Shown: positions 25,997-35,020 of the stretch, in pieces | Position numbering within the stretch: position 1 is the first letter of the stretch | How the letters are laid out: every line of letters starts with the position of its first letter | Source of the DNA: Trichococcus collinsii | GTDB taxonomy: Bacteria; Bacillota; Bacilli; Lactobacillales; Aerococcaceae | Direction of reading: 5' to 3' | NCBI RefSeq assembly: GCF_900107505.1 | Contig: NZ_FNQH01000007.1 | Location: forward strand, 30,719 to 94,718 | Length of the DNA: 64,000 bases | Made by a program: the position numbers and the translations under genes | Notes under the pieces: model-generated | Seen by the model: the letters and a program-made list of their open reading frames with translations, nothing else | Database searches by the model: none | Told to the model about the DNA's origin: nothing

Positions 25997-27736
25997 ATGA
26001 TAACCAATCTTAAGGGAATGCCGTATAGGTTAGCGGATAAAGACATTGAGTGGGTAGAAGACACAATAAACAAGATGTCGATTGAAGAGAAAATTGGACA
26101 ACTTTTTATTGTTCTAGGTAAAAGCAGTAATGAAGAATACATCAGAAACTTGGTGGAGAAATACCATATAGGGGGAGCTCGCTATACTGAAAGGGATCCT
26201 CTTAAAATCTTACATCAAAATCGAGCGTTCCAGAAGTACAGTAAAACGCCTATGTTTATTGCAGCGAATTGCGAGGATGGCGGCAGCAGTCTCTGTCAAA
26301 ACGGCACGCAAGTGGCAACACAAGCGCAATGTGGAGCGACTGCTACTCTGGAAGCTTCGTATCAAATGGGAAATATCGGTGGCATAGAGGCCACAGCCTT
26401 GGGTTGCAATTGGACCTTTTCGCCAATCGTGGATATCCTCTTTAATTGGCGCAACACGATCGTGAATACCAGATCTTTTGGGAATGAAGCGGACCAAGTT
26501 TTGGAATTGGCCAAAGCAAATATCAAAGGCTTAAAAAACAGCAATATACTGGCAAGCGCGAAACATTTCCCGGGAGATGGCGTTGAAGAAAGAGATCAAC
26601 ACCTGGTAATGGGGATCAATGATCTGACATGTGAAGAATGGGATGCCAGTTTTGGCAAGGTGTATCAGTCACTTATAGAAGATGGACTTGAAACAATTAT
26701 GATAGGCCACATTGCACTTCCTGCATACAGCAGAAAGTTACGTCCAGGCATCCTGGATGAAGAGATTATGCCAGCTACATTAGCGCCTGAAATCACAACT
26801 GATTTATTGAGAAAACAATTAGGTTTCCAAGGGCTTGTAGTAACCGACGCTTCTCATATGGGCGGCTTGTTGAGTGCTAAACCAAGAAATGAACAGCTTC
26901 CATATGCGATTGCAGCGGGATGCGACATGTTTTTGTTCATGCACGATGAAGAAGAGGATTTCCAATACATGCTGGATGGATATGAAAAAGGCATCATTTC
27001 TGAAGAGAGATTACAGGAAGCCCTTGAACATATCCTAGGGATGAAGGCAAAGCTAGGATTGCACAAAATGAAAGCGGAGTCTCTGGAAGAGGCGACGACG
27101 AAATTGACGCAAATCGGCAGTGCAGAGCACTTAGCGGTGGCAAAAGAAATTGCGGATGAAAGCATTACGCTTGTCAAGGATACACAAGGCTTGCTGCCGA
27201 TCGATGTACGTGAGAAAAAAAGAGCCATGCTGTATTTTCTTGAAAGTGCCCCCGTTTCTTATGCTGACGGGACAGACAAAGCCAAGAAAATCGTGATTGA
27301 AGAACTGGAAAAAGCTGGATTTCAGGTTGACGTAAATGATTCGTTTTATGATCTTGAGCAAAGAGAACGCTCACCATTCAATAAATTTAAAATTATGACT
27401 ATGCCCACAGTCGAATCTTTCAAAAAGCAATACGATGTCGTCTTTGTGTTTGTCCATATGAAAGGCTATGCCCAAGAAAATAATGTACGGGTGAAATATT
27501 CAGCGCCACATTCTAATGAATTACCTTGGTGGATCAACGAAGTTCCTACGGTTTGTGTTTCCTTAAGCTATACAAATCATCTATATGATTTACCCATGAT
27601 GAAAACATTCATAAATGCTTATGGACCAACCAGAGCATGCATTCGAGCCACAGTCGAGAAGATAACGGGTCAGTCGGAATTTAAGGGCAAATTTAATGAA
27701 ACCGTGTGGTGCAACAGCTGGGACACCAGATATTGA
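25997..27736 (+). CDS. Glycoside hydrolase family 3, NagZ-like
   Basis: A 579-residue cytoplasmic GH3 enzyme. Nucleophile Asp284 lies in VVTDASHMGG. It carries a KHFPGDG...DQH version of the NagZ acid/base loop (His190 in KHFPG; Asp200 and His202 in DQH), seen in beta-N-acetylglucosaminidases and in the phosphorylase-like Nag3. The first 360 residues form the TIM barrel; the rest is an alpha/beta sandwich as in two-domain GH3. So a beta-N-acetylhexosaminidase or phosphorylase is more likely than a beta-glucosidase. First gene of an operon with a sugar ABC transporter and a GH2 enzyme. Confidence 0.82.
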   Translation: MITNLKGMPYRLADKDIEWVEDTINKMSIEEKIGQLFIVLGKSSNEEYIRNLVEKYHIGGARYTERDPLKILHQNRAFQKYSKTPMFIAANCEDGGSSLCQNGTQVATQAQCGATATLEASYQMGNIGGIEATALGCNWTFSPIVDILFNWRNTIVNTRSFGNEADQVLELAKANIKGLKNSNILASAKHFPGDGVEERDQHLVMGINDLTCEEWDASFGKVYQSLIEDGLETIMIGHIALPAYSRKLRPGILDEEIMPATLAPEITTDLLRKQLGFQGLVVTDASHMGGLLSAKPRNEQLPYAIAAGCDMFLFMHDEEEDFQYMLDGYEKGIISEERLQEALEHILGMKAKLGLHKMKAESLEEATTKLTQIGSAEHLAVAKEIADESITLVKDTQGLLPIDVREKKRAMLYFLESAPVSYADGTDKAKKIVIEELEKAGFQVDVNDSFYDLEQRERSPFNKFKIMTMPTVESFKKQYDVVFVFVHMKGYAQENNVRVKYSAPHSNELPWWINEVPTVCVSLSYTNHLYDLPMMKTFINAYGPTRACIRATVEKITGQSEFKGKFNETVWCNSWDTRY

Positions 27737-27757
27737 TACAGAAAGGACGTTGCAGAA

Positions 27758-29260
27758 ATGTCTAAACAAGGAAAAACATTGCTTGAAGTAAAAAATATGT
27801 TTAAAAGCTTTGGGCCTACGATTGCCTTAAAAGATGTAAATCTGACTATAAAAAGAGGCCAAATCCATGGTCTGGTCGGCGAAAACGGAAGCGGTAAGAG
27901 TACCGTGACCAGTATTGCATCCGGATTGCAGGATTGCGATAGCGGGGAAATGATTTACCTGGGGAAAGCATGGCATCCGGAAAGCATGATCCATGCACGG
28001 GAGCAAGGCATGAGCATGATCCTTCAGGAAGCAAATACGATCAGTGATGTAACCGTAGCAGAGAATCTCTTTGCTGGAAAAGAAGCGGAATTCACTAAAA
28101 TGGGTATGGTATCCAAAAAGAAAATGGTTCAAGCAGCCGATGAACTCCTGCAAAAATTTGGGGTCGAACACATCAAGGGCGGTGACAACATAAACAGATA
28201 CAGTTTTGAAGACCGAAAACTGATTGAAATCTGCCGTGCAGTAACGGATGAAACACAGCTGTTAGTTGTTGATGAAACAACTACAGCCTTAAGCCATATC
28301 GGGAGAGCATTGATCTACAAGCTCATCAACAAAATGGCGGCTGAAGGAAAAGCGGTCATATTCATCAGTCACGACATGGATGAAATCATTGAAGTTTGCA
28401 ATATCTTGACAGTATTAAGGGATGGAAACATAATAGGGACGCTGAAAAAAGAAGAAATGGATCCCAAAAAGATCCGTTACATGATGGTAGGACGTGAGAT
28501 TGGAGAAGCTTACTACAGAGAAGATTACGATCCATCCCACTCCGGTGAAGTTGTATTGGAATTTAAGAATGCATCCTTTAATGAAATAAAAAACTTTAAT
28601 CTGAAATTGCATAAGGGGCAAATCTTAGGCCTGGGCGGATTATCAGGTAGCGGCATGCGGGATGTAGGGAGAGCGGCTTTTGGATTGGAACGACTGAAAG
28701 AAGGCTCAATCGAATGTAAAGGAAACCCCATCGAGGGCATTATGTCCGCGATCGACAACAACATGGGCTACATCTCAAAAAATCGCGATCGGGAAGCACT
28801 GATTGGAGAAGGCTCAATTCGAGACAACATCATTATGCCAAGCATTCGAGGGCTGTCCGGAAAGATGATGTATTTATCAAAAAAAGCATCCACAAAAGTG
28901 GCCCAGCACCAAATTGATGCTTTCAGCATAAAATGCAACAACGAGAACCAATACGTGTCAACGTTATCTGGCGGCAACAAGCAAAAGGTTTCCTTCGCAA
29001 AATGGATGGCAAAAGACAGCGACATCTTCATCATGGATTGCCCGACTCGCGGAGTAGATATTGGCGTTAAACAATTTATGTATCAATTGATCAGCCAAAT
29101 GAAAGCGGATAACAAGGCGATATTGATGATCAGTGAAGAATTGCCGGAACTGATCGGAATGTGCGATCAGATAATTATTATGAAAGACAATGAAGTCAGC
29201 GCCAACATTACACGGGACAAGGATCTGAAACAGACAGACATCATTGAATACATCATTTAA
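27758..29260 (+). CDS. Sugar ABC transporter ATPase with two nucleotide-binding domains (RbsA/MglA type)
   Basis: A 500-residue CUT2-type ATPase. The first domain has Walker A GENGSGKS at 41-48 and Walker B VVDETTTAL (Asp172, Glu173), but its signature is degenerate (YSFEDRKLIEI). The second domain has the usual changed Walker A (GGLSGSGMRDVG), a good signature LSGGNKQK, and Walker B FIMDCPTRGVD, where Cys428 replaces the catalytic Glu. Thus each site may be only partly active. It would energise the two permeases encoded downstream. It starts 22 bases after the GH3 gene. Confidence 0.85.
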   Translation: MSKQGKTLLEVKNMFKSFGPTIALKDVNLTIKRGQIHGLVGENGSGKSTVTSIASGLQDCDSGEMIYLGKAWHPESMIHAREQGMSMILQEANTISDVTVAENLFAGKEAEFTKMGMVSKKKMVQAADELLQKFGVEHIKGGDNINRYSFEDRKLIEICRAVTDETQLLVVDETTTALSHIGRALIYKLINKMAAEGKAVIFISHDMDEIIEVCNILTVLRDGNIIGTLKKEEMDPKKIRYMMVGREIGEAYYREDYDPSHSGEVVLEFKNASFNEIKNFNLKLHKGQILGLGGLSGSGMRDVGRAAFGLERLKEGSIECKGNPIEGIMSAIDNNMGYISKNRDREALIGEGSIRDNIIMPSIRGLSGKMMYLSKKASTKVAQHQIDAFSIKCNNENQYVSTLSGGNKQKVSFAKWMAKDSDIFIMDCPTRGVDIGVKQFMYQLISQMKADNKAILMISEELPELIGMCDQIIIMKDNEVSANITRDKDLKQTDIIEYII

Positions 29261-29294
29261 TGGCGTCTTTTGGGAATTACGAAAGGAGATAATT

Positions 29295-30299
29295 ATGGAA
29301 AAACCAGCAAATAAATCGAGTGGAGAAAATCATATCGAATCGGCGGATTTTCTTGGTCTGATGAAAAAAATCAAAAAATGGGATTGGCTAAGTATTGTTC
29401 CTTACTTAGGCTTAGTATTGATCCTAATCGTTTTTAGCTTTACTTCCAATGGGAACCTATTTGGAGCTTATAACGTCAGCATTGTGGTGCAACAAACGGT
29501 CGCTTTGGCTATTGTTTGTTTGGGAGGGGTATTTGTATACTCAATGGGAAATTTAGACATCTCGATTGGAGCCACAATCGGTCTCTGCACACTGATTCAA
29601 GCGATTGTTTTAAATGCCACAGGAAATCTTTTCCTAGCGTTTATGGCCGCCTTACTCTTAGCGCTGTCTTTTGGATTAATAAATGGGGCGGTGAGTTCTT
29701 GGTTAGGTCTCCCTTCTGTCATCACTAGTTTGTTCCTGATGTTTATCGGAACAGGCGTTCAAACGATTATAACTCTACAAACCAATACAATCAGAACCAG
29801 CTTTGATTTTTCATTCTGGAAAAACATGTATGTTCAAATCGGAGCATTGGCAATCATGTTCTCTGTCGTGTATTACTTATTTAATTACACGCGTCTAGGA
29901 AAATATACGAGTAGTATTGGTGCAAACTTGGAATTTGCCAAGCAAAGTGGTGTGAATGTATTCAGAAACAAAATATACGCATATCTCATCATGGGATCTT
30001 GCGTAGCGATAGCTAGCCTGTTCATTTTAGCACGGTCGGGAAGCTCTTCCCGTGTCACGGGTGCAGGATATCATATGGATGTTATGGTTGCATTGATCCT
30101 CGGCGGAATGCCTTTGTCAGGAGGAATGAAGAGTAAAGTTAGTGCTGCTCTGATCGGTTCATTTTCCTATATTCTTTTGACAAATGGGCTTACTCTATCA
30201 GGTGTTGCTGCAAGTAATGTTCCGCTGGTAAAGGCATTGATTTTTGCTGTCATCGTGATCATAACCAGCCGCAAGAAAGGAGTCGTGTTACCTAGATAA
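29295..30299 (+). CDS. Sugar ABC transporter permease 1 (BPD_transp_2 family)
   Basis: A 334-residue membrane protein of the RbsC/MglC family with about nine helices, including GNLDISIGATIGL and GGMPLSGGMKSKVSAALIG. The frame opens at 29244 inside the ATPase gene, but AAGGAGATAATT before ATG 29295 fixes the start. A second, different permease follows the binding-protein gene, so the channel is probably a heterodimer, whereas most CUT2 sugar transporters use one permease gene. Confidence 0.85.
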   Translation: MEKPANKSSGENHIESADFLGLMKKIKKWDWLSIVPYLGLVLILIVFSFTSNGNLFGAYNVSIVVQQTVALAIVCLGGVFVYSMGNLDISIGATIGLCTLIQAIVLNATGNLFLAFMAALLLALSFGLINGAVSSWLGLPSVITSLFLMFIGTGVQTIITLQTNTIRTSFDFSFWKNMYVQIGALAIMFSVVYYLFNYTRLGKYTSSIGANLEFAKQSGVNVFRNKIYAYLIMGSCVAIASLFILARSGSSSRVTGAGYHMDVMVALILGGMPLSGGMKSKVSAALIGSFSYILLTNGLTLSGVAASNVPLVKALIFAVIVIITSRKKGVVLPR

Positions 30300-30357
30300 G
30301 CTGCCTCTATTCAATTTTTGGAATGTTTCATAAAAAATATATCAGGAGATGATCAGG

Positions 30358-31524
30358 ATGAAAAAAATGATAAAACTACTTATAAGTGCAACAGTGTTAT
30401 TAGGCTTGGCAGCATGTGGTGGAGCAGGTGAACAACAAGGGTCTGACTCGACTGCGGCAGGCAACAGTACAGCTGAGGAAGCGTCATTTGATTATGCGGA
30501 TGTAAAGATTGGCGTACTCGGTCATATGCAGAGCGGAGAGACGCTTGATGCATTGACCGTGTATATGGACGCTCTGTCAGAGGAAGTAGGTTTCTCATAT
30601 GAGTATGTCGTAGGAAGCAGCTACGATGAGCAGACTAACATAACAGCCGTGCAGAATTTGATTGCATCTGGAGTGGACGGGATTGTTTTGGCGATAGACA
30701 GCGGAACACCGGCAATTTTGCAGGAGTGTGAGGCTGCAGGTGTATTTCTATCTGCATTCATCACAGACATGGATAGCAGTTTTGATGAGTTAAAGTCAAG
30801 TGACTATTATTTGGGAAATGTGAATGATGGTCTGTACGATACTTCCTCAATTGGAGAAAAAGCTGCCGAGTTAGTAATCAAAGATGGTAATACGAACGTA
30901 GGCATCGTAACATTCCCATTACTATACTTCCCACAAAAAAATGCGGCAATCCAAGCGTTTACGAAAACAATTGCAAGCCATAATGACACTGCGACCGAAC
31001 CTATTGAAATCTATGAGACTCAGGAGTTAAGTTTTAGTACATTGGAAGATACATATTTTAATAATTATCCTGAACTAGACTCTATTTTCAGTTTAGCGAG
31101 TGGTTTTGTGCATCCTACGATGGTAAGCGCGGATAAGACAGATGTTGATTTGTATACCACGGGATTTAAAAAGGATGATTTAGACGCATTTGAAAATGGA
31201 GAAATGAGAATGATGACGTTATCGAATGTCGAAGCTGTAGCTCTTCCTGTTGCTATGATCCTTAATGCTGTGGCAGAGAAAACATTTGCTGATCAACCTG
31301 AAGAAGCAGAGCGTATCGATACTTCATTGGTTTTTGTAACCAACGATGAAGAGTTAACAGCTCTGGAGGAAAAATGTTTCTACTTCACCGCAGATATAGA
31401 CCAAGCTTTCATTTCCCCAGAAGATTTCACGCAATATCTTACTACAAATAATCCGGATGCAAGTTATGAGGAGTTCAAAGAAGTACTTATGAATATGTCC
31501 ATGGAAGACTTGATGGCCAAATGA
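30358..31524 (+). CDS. Sugar-binding lipoprotein (Peripla_BP_4 type)
   Basis: A 388-residue lipoprotein with signal MKKMIKLLISATVLLGLAAC and lipobox LAAC. The mature part resembles ribose/galactose-type binding proteins (VKIGVLGHMQSGET, NLIASGVDGIVLAIDSG, and NTNVGIVTFP). GTG/ATG codons upstream at 30349 are rejected because AGGAG fits ATG 30358. It captures the sugar for the two permeases on either side of it. Ligand unknown; the GH3 and GH2 genes suggest a beta-linked oligosaccharide or glycoside. Confidence 0.85.
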   Translation: MKKMIKLLISATVLLGLAACGGAGEQQGSDSTAAGNSTAEEASFDYADVKIGVLGHMQSGETLDALTVYMDALSEEVGFSYEYVVGSSYDEQTNITAVQNLIASGVDGIVLAIDSGTPAILQECEAAGVFLSAFITDMDSSFDELKSSDYYLGNVNDGLYDTSSIGEKAAELVIKDGNTNVGIVTFPLLYFPQKNAAIQAFTKTIASHNDTATEPIEIYETQELSFSTLEDTYFNNYPELDSIFSLASGFVHPTMVSADKTDVDLYTTGFKKDDLDAFENGEMRMMTLSNVEAVALPVAMILNAVAEKTFADQPEEAERIDTSLVFVTNDEELTALEEKCFYFTADIDQAFISPEDFTQYLTTNNPDASYEEFKEVLMNMSMEDLMAK

Positions 31525-31569
31525 GAATAGTAAGACTATTAGTCACAAGGAAATGCTGGGGTGAAATTT

Positions 31570-32565
31570 ATGAACAGTAAAACAATGGTCAGGAATATAT
31601 TGATAACAATATGCTTGCCCATTCTGATGTTCGTGGTTATGTACACTATCACGAAATCGAATGGGATAGACTATTATGGGCAAGCGGCCATGTGGAAAGC
31701 TATTTTCAGGAATTTGGGGATGGCTGTCACGATGGGCTGCGGGTTAGCAATGCAATTGCGTCATGGTAGATTTGATTTTTCGGGTGGGGCTACTATGGTG
31801 TTGGCTGGAATTCTAGGCGTCTATTATACGCAACAGTTTAATGGTGGACCGATGATGCTGCTGACACTATGTGTTGTTTTTTCAGTAATGATCAGTATGA
31901 TTACTGCCACAGTCTATGTCACCTCAAAATTGCCAATTATCATTTGTACCATCATGTTAGCGTTAGTTTATGAAGCATTGACTCTTGTTCTTGCAGGAGG
32001 CAATGGTGTAAATATTATGGCGAATGTGGGCTTGAATATTTTTGGGAGAGAACCCTACACAATATATATTATGGTGTTCGCCATGATTTTGTACCAAATT
32101 ATTCTATCGCTTACGCCTTTTGGGTATAGAGCAAAACTATTGAGACATGGTCAGCATGTCTCGGTAAACATTGGAATCAACGAGAGAAAAAATGTTATTA
32201 CAGCCTATGTTTTTTCTGGTATTTTATTTGGACTCGCGGCAACTATCTTTGTATCTCAAAATAAAGTAGAAACATTATCCAATTTATCCTCTACAGGGAT
32301 TTTGTTCAGTTACATAGCTTCTGTCTACATAGGGATGTTCCTGGGGAAACTTACCCTGGAGATTGTTGGACTTACCATTGGAGCATTAACTATCCAGTTG
32401 ATGAATTATGGTTTGGGTGCAATGGGTTATGATAGCGGTGGCTGGAATAACATATTCTTCGGAATATTTATGATGACATTCTGGATCATAACCAGTAAGG
32501 CTGGTCAGATTGAGATTTTTCTATCGAACCTATCCAAGAAGAAAGAAATTGGACAGAAGACTTAA
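31570..32565 (+). CDS. Sugar ABC transporter permease 2
   Basis: A 331-residue membrane protein with about nine helices of the same superfamily as permease 1 (RHGRFDFSGGATMVLAGILG matches the conserved GxxDxSxG region), but otherwise divergent. A GTG at 31561 is possible; the GGGGTG motif better fits ATG 31570. It ends 122 bases before the GH2 gene. Codon usage in this and neighbouring genes looks more AT-rich than in the msm or housekeeping genes, suggesting transfer. Confidence 0.82.
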   Translation: MNSKTMVRNILITICLPILMFVVMYTITKSNGIDYYGQAAMWKAIFRNLGMAVTMGCGLAMQLRHGRFDFSGGATMVLAGILGVYYTQQFNGGPMMLLTLCVVFSVMISMITATVYVTSKLPIIICTIMLALVYEALTLVLAGGNGVNIMANVGLNIFGREPYTIYIMVFAMILYQIILSLTPFGYRAKLLRHGQHVSVNIGINERKNVITAYVFSGILFGLAATIFVSQNKVETLSNLSSTGILFSYIASVYIGMFLGKLTLEIVGLTIGALTIQLMNYGLGAMGYDSGGWNNIFFGIFMMTFWIITSKAGQIEIFLSNLSKKKEIGQKT

Positions 32566-32586
32566 TTTTTTAGCATAATACCAATC

Positions 32587-32629
32587 ATAGGCCTGAGCAT
32601 TACTCATTTTGTAGTATGCAAAGGCCTAT
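32587..32629. repeat. Inverted repeat before the GH2 gene
   Basis: ATAGGCCT and AGGCCTAT are separated by 27 bases. There is no T-run after it, so it may be a processing or mRNA-stability hairpin within the operon. Confidence 0.35.
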
Positions 32630-32687
32630 AAGTATGTATAAATGAAGCGTATTTGAGTTATAAATTAAAAAGGTTGGAGGTTTACCA

Positions 32688-34901
32688 ATGCGGAACACTT
32701 ATTCATTAAATGAGGGCTGGATATTTAAAAAAAGAGATTTCAGCTTAGAAAAAATAACACCCAAATCTACATCGGAAGAGCGGATAAATTTACCTCATAC
32801 ATGGAACAATGAGGTAAATAATAACAGAGAAGAGTGTTCCTATCAGAGAACAATCACTCTCTCAGAAAATCATAGAGACGATAATCTGTATTTAGAATTT
32901 TTAGGTGCAAATAGTGTATGCAAAGTCTATTTGAATGACCTGTTTGTAGGAGAACATCGCGGGGGGTATTCGGCCTTTCGATTTGATATTACGGAATTGT
33001 ATGATTGGGATAAGGAAAATGTAGTGACTGTGTTTGTGGATAATAGTCAAACGAAGGATGTGTCCCCTCTTAATGGAGACTTTACAATATACGGGGGCCT
33101 GTACAGACCTGTAAATCTGGTTTGCGTGGGTAAAGATCATTTCTCTTTAGATTTTTGGGGAACAGATGGAATCATCATCAGGAGTGAAGTCAAAGAGGAC
33201 AAATCAGGTGTCGTCAATTTAGAAGTACATACAATCTGCGCATCAGGTGCTGTAGTAAACATAAAGATACTGGATGAAGGAGATCGTATCATTTATTCGG
33301 AAACGATACCGTCAGACCAAAAAAATGTTGCCATTGAGCTGGCTGAACCCATTCTTTGGGACGGGCAAGAAAGTCCATATTTATATACCTTAGAAGCAAC
33401 CTTGCAGAAGAATGGAACGGCTGTCGATCAAATCAAGAAAACATTCGGCTTCAGAAGGTGCAGCTTAACCCCTGACCGAGGCTTCTTTTTGAATGATAAC
33501 CACTTGCGGATAAATGGCGTTGCCAAACATCAAGATTTTGAAGATGTTGGGAATGCCGTTAAGAAAGAACACATCGAAAAAGATTTTGAGATCATAAGGG
33601 AGATTGGCGGAAATGCAATCCGGCTTTCTCATTATCAGCATAGTCAATTCGTTTATGATTTGTGCGATAAAGAAGGATATGTTGTTTGGGCTGAGATACC
33701 GATGATGTCTCTGCCTGAAAGGGAAGGCGTATTGGAGAATGCGGCCGACCAATTAACCGAGCTGATCCTACAAAACTGTCACCATCCTTCGATTTGTTTT
33801 TGGGGCATTCAAAATGAAATTGCCATGGACGGAGAATCCATTGCGATGTACCAAGCAGTAAATACTTTGAATGACCGTGTGCGGGAATTACTGCCCACTT
33901 CCTTAACGGCCAGTGCAAACATGAATGAAGTCAAAAACAACAGTCCATTAAACTTTATTACTGACATGGTGGGGTATAATTTATATTTTGGTTGGTATTA
34001 TGACAGCATGCAAGACTTGAATGATTGGATTGAAAATTTCCACACAGAAAATCCGCAAATTTCGTTGGGTATTTCTGAATACGGGGCCGATTCTAATCTG
34101 GCTTTCCACTCTGATACTCCAAAAGTGAAGGACTACAGTGAAGAGTTTCAAGCAGTCTATCATGAACAAACCTATCCCATCATCAAGGCAAAGCCCTATA
34201 TGTGGGGAAGTTTCGTTTGGAACCTGTTTGATTTTGGAAGTAGCGTCAGAAACGAAGGCGGCACGAAAGGGAAGAACTGTAAGGGGTTAGTCAGCTTTGA
34301 TCGTAATACTAAGAAAGATGCCTTTTACTATTATAAAGCCAACTGGTCTCAGGAACCCTTTATTCATATTTGCGAAAAACGTTTTGTTAATAGAGCCAAA
34401 GATAGGATTGACATCAAGATATATTCGAATCTGAAACAAGTTTCTTTAATAATCAATGGAATAGCTATTGGAACCGTTGCGGGTGAGACCGTATTTTCAT
34501 TTGAAAATGTACTTTTACAGCCAGGAGAGAACAAGGTTAGGGCATATTCCGACAGTTACGAAGACAGTGCAATCTTCAGGAAGGTTGACGCTCCAGATCA
34601 GTCTTACATTTTTGTAGATCCGAATCCTGAGATAAATGTCAAAAACTGGTTTACACAAGAACGCGGCGAAGTTGACCTTTTCCCGAGCAATGCTTATTCG
34701 GTCTTGGACACATTAGGTATTTTAATGGAAAATGAGGAAGCATGGAATGTCGTCAAAGAATCAGCACCAGACATTGCAGAACGATCTGTGCCTGGCGCGC
34801 CTGTTACATTGCTATGGGTTGCAAACAAGATGAAAAATTATTTCTCTGAAGAAGCGGTTAAAGAGATCAATAATAAATTGATAAAAATTACTAAAAGCTG
34901 A
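32688..34901 (+). CDS. Glycoside hydrolase family 2 (beta-galactosidase-like)
   Basis: A 737-residue cytoplasmic GH2 enzyme with N-terminal sugar-binding and immunoglobulin-like domains, then the TIM barrel. Acid/base Glu377 lies in FWGIQNEIA and nucleophile Glu464 in LGISEYGAD; RLSHYQHS and GSFVWNLFDFG are further family motifs. The C-terminal 150 residues form an extra domain (VSLIINGIAIGTV). Specificity (galactose, glucuronate or mannose) is not certain by eye. It is the last gene of the GH3-ABC operon, with a clear TTGGAGG ribosome site. Confidence 0.85.
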   Translation: MRNTYSLNEGWIFKKRDFSLEKITPKSTSEERINLPHTWNNEVNNNREECSYQRTITLSENHRDDNLYLEFLGANSVCKVYLNDLFVGEHRGGYSAFRFDITELYDWDKENVVTVFVDNSQTKDVSPLNGDFTIYGGLYRPVNLVCVGKDHFSLDFWGTDGIIIRSEVKEDKSGVVNLEVHTICASGAVVNIKILDEGDRIIYSETIPSDQKNVAIELAEPILWDGQESPYLYTLEATLQKNGTAVDQIKKTFGFRRCSLTPDRGFFLNDNHLRINGVAKHQDFEDVGNAVKKEHIEKDFEIIREIGGNAIRLSHYQHSQFVYDLCDKEGYVVWAEIPMMSLPEREGVLENAADQLTELILQNCHHPSICFWGIQNEIAMDGESIAMYQAVNTLNDRVRELLPTSLTASANMNEVKNNSPLNFITDMVGYNLYFGWYYDSMQDLNDWIENFHTENPQISLGISEYGADSNLAFHSDTPKVKDYSEEFQAVYHEQTYPIIKAKPYMWGSFVWNLFDFGSSVRNEGGTKGKNCKGLVSFDRNTKKDAFYYYKANWSQEPFIHICEKRFVNRAKDRIDIKIYSNLKQVSLIINGIAIGTVAGETVFSFENVLLQPGENKVRAYSDSYEDSAIFRKVDAPDQSYIFVDPNPEINVKNWFTQERGEVDLFPSNAYSVLDTLGILMENEEAWNVVKESAPDIAERSVPGAPVTLLWVANKMKNYFSEEAVKEINNKLIKITKS

Positions 34902-34947
34902 CAGCGACCGTTTGCTTAAGGGATCTTTCAGGATAAAAAGGTAAGAT

Positions 34948-34990
34948 AAAAGGCAGGAACTCACCTGGTTGCGGGGAGTTCCTGCCTTTT
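34948..34990. terminator. Bidirectional terminator between GH2 and MFS genes
   Basis: AAAAGGCAGGAACTC pairs exactly with GAGTTCCTGCCTTTT around a 12-base loop. Confidence 0.9.
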
Positions 34991-35020
34991 GCTTGTCCTT
35001 GCGATATTTTCAGACAAGAC

